Position numbers and translations under genes: made by a program. The notes beneath the pieces were generated by a model. The model did no database searches and had not been told where the DNA came from. It was given only the letters and a program-made list of their open reading frames with translations. From contig NZ_CAJPVH010000001.1 of assembly GCF_905397395.1 (NCBI RefSeq), forward strand, positions 62,001 to 126,000: 64,000 bases of DNA. Direction: 5' to 3'. Source of the stretch: Cupriavidus campinensis (GTDB lineage: Bacteria > Pseudomonadota > Gammaproteobacteria > Burkholderiales > Burkholderiaceae). This document shows positions 59,309 through 64,000 of this stretch, piece by piece (position 1 is the first letter of the stretch; every line of letters begins with the position of its first letter).

Positions 59309-62300
59309 CTACCAGTTGTATTTGGCACCGATCGCCGCTTTGCCCCCTAGATAGCCGCCGGAACCCGTTTCGACGCCGGCGCTGCCCCATACCGACGTCC
59401 GCCGTGTGATATTCCCTTGGACGCCCGCTTTCACTTCGTAGCGGTTTGCCGGCAAGGCATCGCGCACCACATCGCTATTGAATTGCAGCGTCTGGGACCC
59501 GGGACCGTGCCACCAGTTGACATAGACTTGCGTGCGGCCGCTATCGCGAATCAGGAACGAGTATCCGCCCTCGAGCGAGCCGGTGAAGGTGTGGGAGCGA
59601 TATGACTCGGATGGCAGGCCGTCACCCATCACCGTGTTGGTTTGCGTGCCCAGGAGCAGCCAGGTATCGACATAGGGACCGGAAAGGATGTCGGGACGGC
59701 CGTACCATGTGCCATAGATGCCGCCCTGATAACCGTCAACGGTGCCACGCGCGCCAATGGTGCCATTGTCGGTGCGGCTGGATGTACTGCCGTATAGGCC
59801 CATGACACCGAGGCGGATGCTGCCGTCTTTCCCATCGGCGAATCGCAGCACGTCGCTACCAGCGTGGACGATGTAGCCGGTATTGGCGCCGTGCAAGTCA
59901 TTCGCCCCGTCGTGGTGGCTGGTGGCTCCCATCGCGCGCGCCCATGCCGACGAGTCGCCGGGATGGTCCGAGTCGGGGTCGCGCAGCCCCGGTGCTTGGC
60001 CCTGGCGTTCATGCAGGGTATGGACGGGCATTGTCGCGGCGGCCTGCCTGTTGCCGAGATAGGCGCCGACTTCGGGGCGGTAAGCGGGGGCGGCTGGGAG
60101 AGTGTCCGATACCGTGGGTAGGGTGGTGTCCTGCGGCGCACCAGGATTCAACGGGTCCTCCGGCACCGCCGGGTGTGTATCCACAGGCGTGGTGTTGCCG
60201 GCTTCTGTCCGAGAGATCAGGTACCAGTCCTCGGCGATGCCCCCATTGCCGCCACGCGCCAGTAGATAGTCGTAGGCGCCAACTGCCAACGAGCCAATGC
60301 CCTGCCGGTATCCGTCCGAAGCCGGGTCCAGATGAAATGCGCCATCGGCCGTGGTGGCGCCGTCGCGCGTTTCCACGACGCGGATGCCCTGGTTGGTCAA
60401 TGCGCCACCGCCGCCCGCCGACTTCACGACAAGTCCGGTCTGACCCGTGCCGTCGCCGCCCTCCAGCACAAGCCTGTCGGTGGGAGAGTCGTCGTCGCCC
60501 ATTACCGTACGGATCACGATGCGACCATCGTCGCCAGCGTAGCCGTCCCGAACGATCAGGGTGTTGCCAGGTATGCTGGTGGATGGGCCCGCCAAGATCA
60601 CGATCCCGCCGTTGGTGGCGCCACCTGCCAGCGTCAAGGTGCCGGTGCCGCCGACACTGACGTTGTCCATCTGCACGGTCCCGCGGATGTCGGTGCCGCT
60701 TTCGGCGACCACGCTGGTGCTGCCCTCGCCGCGCAGGATGCCTCCTTCATCGACGTGAATCCGTCCGGCGAAGTCCAGCGAACTGCCGTGCGTCAGCGTC
60801 AGCGTTGCGGCGTCTGTGACGTGGAACTGGTTGTCGGCTGCAGTGTTGCCACGGAGGAAGGCGATTTGTCCATCGAACACGCTCTGTCCTGCGGCGGCAC
60901 TAGCCCGCACGTTCACGGTGTCGTTGCCGGAAGCCATGTTGACTGTGGTGTCGCGCAGCGTCGCGTCCGCGATATTGAGGGTGTCATTGCCGGCCCCAAG
61001 GTCGATGGTCGTCCGCCCTGTCGTGCCCAGCACCGTTTGCTTGTTAAGGTCGATGGTGTCGTCGCCGGCGCCCATGCGTACGGCTGCCGCCGTGGCGGTT
61101 CCGACCGCATGCAATGTGGTGCCGTGTAGCGTAAGAATGTCGTTGCCGGCGCCCATATCGATGGAGGCGCCCTCGGTCAGGTCGATGCCCGGGCCGCTGG
61201 AGGGATCCGCATGCGCCACGAGGGTGTCGTTGCCGCTAAACATGTCGACGGTGCCTCCCAGTAGCCTAGCGCCGTCTGCGAGGATCATCGTGTCGTTGTA
61301 CTGGCCGAAGGAAAAGTTGATGCCCGAGGCTGTCGAACCTTCTCGGAGTTCCACGAGGTCGTCGGGGTTGTCATGGGCGGAGCTGTCATTCTGGCTGCCC
61401 GTCAGGTGCGCGCTCCATTTGTCGCCCGTCTGCGTCTCGTACATCTTGACCATGTTGCCCTTTGCATGGCCGACGATACTGACACCGGGCAGCACGATAA
61501 ACTGGTCCGCGCCCTTGCCCAGCTCGACATAGCCCACAGCCTGGCCGTTCTCGTCCGCATAGACGGTGTCATCGCCGTCACGGGTGGAGAAGTACCCGCC
61601 GTTGAAGATGATGTTCGAGAGATTGAAGCGATCGTGGGTGTACGGGTCGAGGCGGAACCCGCCCGAGGTGACCATCACATGGGCGTTCGTGCCGAGCAGG
61701 TAGTTCGATCCGTTATTGCTGTAGTTGCCGTTGTTGGTGAACATGATGTAGTTCTTGCCCCACGGCGTGCTGGAGGTACCGCGCAGGGCGACTTCGAGCG
61801 TGGCGTTGTCGCCGATGATGAGCTGGTAGGGGGGATTCTTTATGTTCGGGTTGTACAACAGGATATTGGCTGCGGATTTTGCGGGGTCTGACAGGATGTT
61901 GGGGGTGACGTCGCCACCGCCGCCGGTGATCTTGCCGGTCACGCCGTCGAGCACGATGATCCGGCCGGTATTGCGGTAGTAGCCCCCGGCGAAGTTCAGT
62001 TCGCCGCCGTTCTCGCGGAACACGTTGTCACCGCGAATCTGCGCAGCGAAGTTGCCGTAGGTGCCCGTAGCGTTGGGAACCCATGTCTTGTCTCCCTGCC
62101 CGCCCAGGTAGGTCTGATAGGTGCCGTTGTCGTAGTAATAGGTCCCAAGCTCCTGCCACGACGGCAGTGCGGCATGCGCCACCGGTGCTGCGGCAATCAG
62201 CATGGCACCCGTGAGCAACGACGTGGCCTTGCTATGCGACGTGGCGATTTCGCTGACGGCGACCCATGTGTTAAGGGCCGCATTCCAGACGGTATGGAAG

Positions 62301-62311
62301 ATCTTGTTCAT
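59309..62311 (-). CDS. autotransporter (type Va) with RTX-like repeats in the passenger
   Basis: 1000 residues from the ATG at 62311. The start MNKIFHTVWNAALNTWVAVS then EIATSHSK is the extended signal peptide (ESPR) of large autotransporters, followed by LLTGAMLIAAAPVAHA. The passenger (about 50-740) is Gly/Asn/Asp-rich beta-helix. Residues about 330-470 contain five RTX-like units (DMFSGNDTL, DMGAGNDIL, RMGAGDDTI, DLGAGNDTL, NMASGNDTV) that may bind calcium. A Pro/Thr linker (about 705-735) precedes the 12-strand barrel, which begins near WARAMGATSH and ends AAIGAKYNW with a terminal aromatic. The passenger is probably an adhesin. It is divergent from a BvgA-like regulator. Confidence 0.88.
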   Translation of the reverse strand: MNKIFHTVWNAALNTWVAVSEIATSHSKATSLLTGAMLIAAAPVAHAALPSWQELGTYYYDNGTYQTYLGGQGDKTWVPNATGTYGNFAAQIRGDNVFRENGGELNFAGGYYRNTGRIIVLDGVTGKITGGGGDVTPNILSDPAKSAANILLYNPNIKNPPYQLIIGDNATLEVALRGTSSTPWGKNYIMFTNNGNYSNNGSNYLLGTNAHVMVTSGGFRLDPYTHDRFNLSNIIFNGGYFSTRDGDDTVYADENGQAVGYVELGKGADQFIVLPGVSIVGHAKGNMVKMYETQTGDKWSAHLTGSQNDSSAHDNPDDLVELREGSTASGINFSFGQYNDTMILADGARLLGGTVDMFSGNDTLVAHADPSSGPGIDLTEGASIDMGAGNDILTLHGTTLHAVGTATAAAVRMGAGDDTIDLNKQTVLGTTGRTTIDLGAGNDTLNIADATLRDTTVNMASGNDTVNVRASAAAGQSVFDGQIAFLRGNTAADNQFHVTDAATLTLTHGSSLDFAGRIHVDEGGILRGEGSTSVVAESGTDIRGTVQMDNVSVGGTGTLTLAGGATNGGIVILAGPSTSIPGNTLIVRDGYAGDDGRIVIRTVMGDDDSPTDRLVLEGGDGTGQTGLVVKSAGGGGALTNQGIRVVETRDGATTADGAFHLDPASDGYRQGIGSLAVGAYDYLLARGGNGGIAEDWYLISRTEAGNTTPVDTHPAVPEDPLNPGAPQDTTLPTVSDTLPAAPAYRPEVGAYLGNRQAAATMPVHTLHERQGQAPGLRDPDSDHPGDSSAWARAMGATSHHDGANDLHGANTGYIVHAGSDVLRFADGKDGSIRLGVMGLYGSTSSRTDNGTIGARGTVDGYQGGIYGTWYGRPDILSGPYVDTWLLLGTQTNTVMGDGLPSESYRSHTFTGSLEGGYSFLIRDSGRTQVYVNWWHGPGSQTLQFNSDVVRDALPANRYEVKAGVQGNITRRTSVWGSAGVETGSGGYLGGKAAIGAKYNW

Positions 62312-62379
62312 GGCTTCTCCCTCGATGCAGTGATTGGGAACACTGAAAGTATGGAAATCGCCGGAAGCCGCCAAAATAA

Positions 62380-62410
62380 GGGAACCACGATTTTCTTGTC
62401 AGGAAACCAC
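62380..62410. promoter_or_regulatory. GGRAACCAC direct repeats in the autotransporter/regulator divergent promoter
   Basis: GGGAACCAC (62380-62388) and GGAAACCAC (62402-62410) start 22 bp apart, about two helical turns. A related GGGAAC occurs at 62336-62341, 44 bp before the first. The 150-base gap separates the autotransporter from the BvgA-like gene. These are candidate binding sites for that regulator. Confidence 0.4.
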
Positions 62411-62461
62411 TACACTCCCTTCACCACGCCGCGCGTGCCGGGTCACCTAACGGAGTGTCGA

Positions 62462-64000
62462 ATGGGCCGCATTGTTATTGCTGATCCACATCCCCTGATA
62501 CGGCAGGGCGCCCGTTTGCTGCTCGAGCGAGCGGGGCACGAGGTACTCGCGGAAACCGCCGATGGACTCGATGCCATCCGTCACGTTCGCCAGTTACAGG
62601 CAGAGATCCTCATCCTGGAGCTCCGTCTCCACCGCCTGAATGGCCTGGAGGTACTACGCCGCCTGCGGCATTACGCCAGCGCGGTACATAGCCTGGTTTA
62701 CAGCGCGATCGACAGTGCGGCTTCCATTGCGCTGGCCACGGAAGCCGGCGCCGCCGGCTTTGTCAGCAAAGCCGGCGCGCCCGAAGAACTTGTCGCAGGC
62801 GTGCGGGCGCTCGGTTTGCGTCGAACTTACTTCCCGATGTCGGAATCTGCCGGCGCGGCGCCATCCCCGGAAGCCGAGCGTTTGCTCGCGTTGTCTCCTC
62901 GCGAACTGACCGTGATGCGCTACCTGGCGGAGGGCATGCGCATGACCGAGATCGCGGAACGGTTGCTGCTAAGCGATCGAACCATCGGTACCTACAAGAC
63001 GCGGTTGATGAAGAAGCTGAACGTGCGCACACTGATCGAACTCGGCGAACTCGTGCGGCGCTATGAAACTGGTGAAGCGGCAGGACAGGTCAGTGGTGGC
63101 GACATGTCATCGTCAGGGGGAATGGAAATGCGCAGCGTGGTCGATGCGTTGCCGGTGCCTGCGACGCTGCGTGATAGCGCAGGACGTGTGCTCTATGCGA
63201 ACGATCGGGCGCGTCTCGCGGCGGGAGAACATGCGGAACTGACGGGAACCTCGCTCGAGGAAGTGCTTGCCCAGTTCAGCAACGATGCGCGCCAGTCGGA
63301 ACTTCTAACCCGGCGTTTCACGGAAGCGGTGAAGCACGATGCTGCATACGGTCTGGAGTGGGGAGGCATCCGCGACGACGGCAGAGTATTCCTTGCCCAC
63401 CATTGGGGTGCTCCTGTCCACAACGCCGATGGCGAGAGGGTCGCCATGTTATGTGGAACCATCGATGTTACGCCGCGCGAAGCGTTGTTTGTCACGCTGC
63501 GCGACGAAGCCGCTCGGGCCACGGCATTCGACGCAGCGAGGCATACCCTTCTGCTTGATCATTACGGGGCGCTTTCGCGGACCGCTGACATATTGACAGA
63601 AATCTTCAACGTGGATGCAGCTGCAACGGCTGCGGTGCAAGCAGAAAGCGCAGGGGCGCTGTGGGCGAGGTTTCGTGAACAGCTCGACGATGCCCGGAAA
63701 CTGCTGACCATGCAGAAAGAGGCGCCGGCCCTGTCGCAGGTGTGCCTGGACACGGAAACACAGGCGATTGTCAAGGATTGGCATGATCGGGGGAAGCCAA
63801 GCCCGGTGCTCGAGTGGCAGGCTGAAGGGGCGGTGCGCCTGCCGGTCTGGGTAAATCGCACGCTCTACAGAGAGCTGGTCCGAAGCGCCCTCAATACAGT
63901 CTCTATGCGCACCGAGGCTTCGCTACGGGTGACCCTTCAGGCCACGGTCCGCAGTACCGGGTTGCTGGCCGTACAACTGGCCATCGCGGGTCAAAAGATA
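62462..64000 (+). CDS. BvgA-like receiver-LuxR protein fused to PAS and degenerate kinase-like region, partial
   Basis: Open for 513 codons to the window edge. Residues 1-120: receiver fold (IVIADPHPLIRQGARLLLER, FVSKAGAPEEL with conserved Lys103), but the phosphoacceptor is Glu53 (ILILELRLHRLNG) and the usual acidic pair is Asp8-Pro9. Residues 142-200: LuxR-type HTH (LSPRELTVMRYLAEGMRMTE, IGTYKTRLMKKLNVRTLIEL), very like BvgA. Residues 224-335: PAS (DALPVPATLRDSAGRVLYAN). Then AFDAARHTLLLDHYGALSRT where a kinase H-box should be, without the usual HE-R-P residues, and a HATPase-like start (VWVNRTLYRELVRSALNTVS). Probably a DNA-binding regulator with a pseudo-receiver and pseudo-kinase, likely controlling the divergent autotransporter. 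Confidence 0.8.
   Translation, partial: MGRIVIADPHPLIRQGARLLLERAGHEVLAETADGLDAIRHVRQLQAEILILELRLHRLNGLEVLRRLRHYASAVHSLVYSAIDSAASIALATEAGAAGFVSKAGAPEELVAGVRALGLRRTYFPMSESAGAAPSPEAERLLALSPRELTVMRYLAEGMRMTEIAERLLLSDRTIGTYKTRLMKKLNVRTLIELGELVRRYETGEAAGQVSGGDMSSSGGMEMRSVVDALPVPATLRDSAGRVLYANDRARLAAGEHAELTGTSLEEVLAQFSNDARQSELLTRRFTEAVKHDAAYGLEWGGIRDDGRVFLAHHWGAPVHNADGERVAMLCGTIDVTPREALFVTLRDEAARATAFDAARHTLLLDHYGALSRTADILTEIFNVDAAATAAVQAESAGALWARFREQLDDARKLLTMQKEAPALSQVCLDTETQAIVKDWHDRGKPSPVLEWQAEGAVRLPVWVNRTLYRELVRSALNTVSMRTEASLRVTLQATVRSTGLLAVQLAIAGQKI

Noticed and set aside
1-64000. tRNA, rRNA, riboswitch or CRISPR genes
   Set aside because: No cloverleaf, rRNA-like, known riboswitch core or short regularly spaced repeat was recognised by eye; a covariance-model scan would settle it.

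Overview
The window is GC-rich (roughly two thirds G+C by eye) and looks like a betaproteobacterial chromosome or chromid of the Burkholderiaceae, most likely Cupriavidus or Ralstonia. This rests on Bug-type tricarboxylate receptors, a PF12482-type integrase, many LysR regulators, PHA metabolism and BvgA-like regulation. It is an inference from family content; no rRNA or tRNA gene is present to confirm it.

Layout. 1-5.8 kb: catabolic and anabolic genes (Bug receptor fragment, serA-like dehydrogenase, Tat-exported SMP-30 protein, outer-membrane channel-like protein, PHP-domain lipoprotein). 5.9-7.7 kb: stand-alone tyrosine recombinase. 7.7-15.6 kb: LysR with a divergent argininosuccinate-lyase paralogue, a patatin scar, a DUF3616 protein, an ECF sigma/anti-sigma pair, and DUF3455 and hydrolase secreted proteins. 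15.6-23.6 kb: envelope transport (PepSY membrane protein, CPA2 antiporter, bestrophin, TonB-dependent receptor behind a Fur-like box, SulP permease). 23.6-28.5 kb: an HxlR-controlled tripartite EmrAB-type efflux system.

28.5-36.2 kb is a compact stress cluster: universal stress protein, DUF1488, BON, nitroreductase-like, P-type cation ATPase and YqjD/ElaB-like genes. Five FNR/Anr-like 14-mers sit in its promoter regions. Three or four of them have a plausible -10 hexamer at the distance expected of a class II FNR promoter. I read this as an oxygen-limitation regulon packed into about 8 kb. A decayed gamma-glutamyltransferase follows at 36.2-36.7 kb.

36.7-40 kb: LysR, a tartrate-dehydratase-like enolase-superfamily enzyme and a Bug receptor. 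40.1-46.96 kb: a polyhydroxyalkanoate locus with an AraC regulator, acyl-CoA dehydrogenase, MaoC/PhaJ-like hydratase, PHA synthase with a GACAG nucleophile motif, phasin and a Pseudomonas-type PhaZ depolymerase. This is the gene set for medium-chain-length PHA made from fatty acids. 47-52.7 kb: MFS, GNAT, a second DUF1488, a hydrolase and a Crp-like regulator.

52.8-59 kb is accessory DNA: an ISNCY-type transposase with an 88-residue internal duplication, a complete IS30-family element, a truncated integrase, and a beta-barrel/DUF1254 pair of lower GC. 59.3-64 kb: a large autotransporter with RTX-like repeats faces a divergently transcribed regulator. That regulator joins a BvgA-like receiver and LuxR HTH to a PAS and a degenerate kinase-like region, with the phosphoacceptor Asp replaced by Glu. 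This autotransporter/regulator pair and the FNR-box cluster are the most interesting parts of the window.
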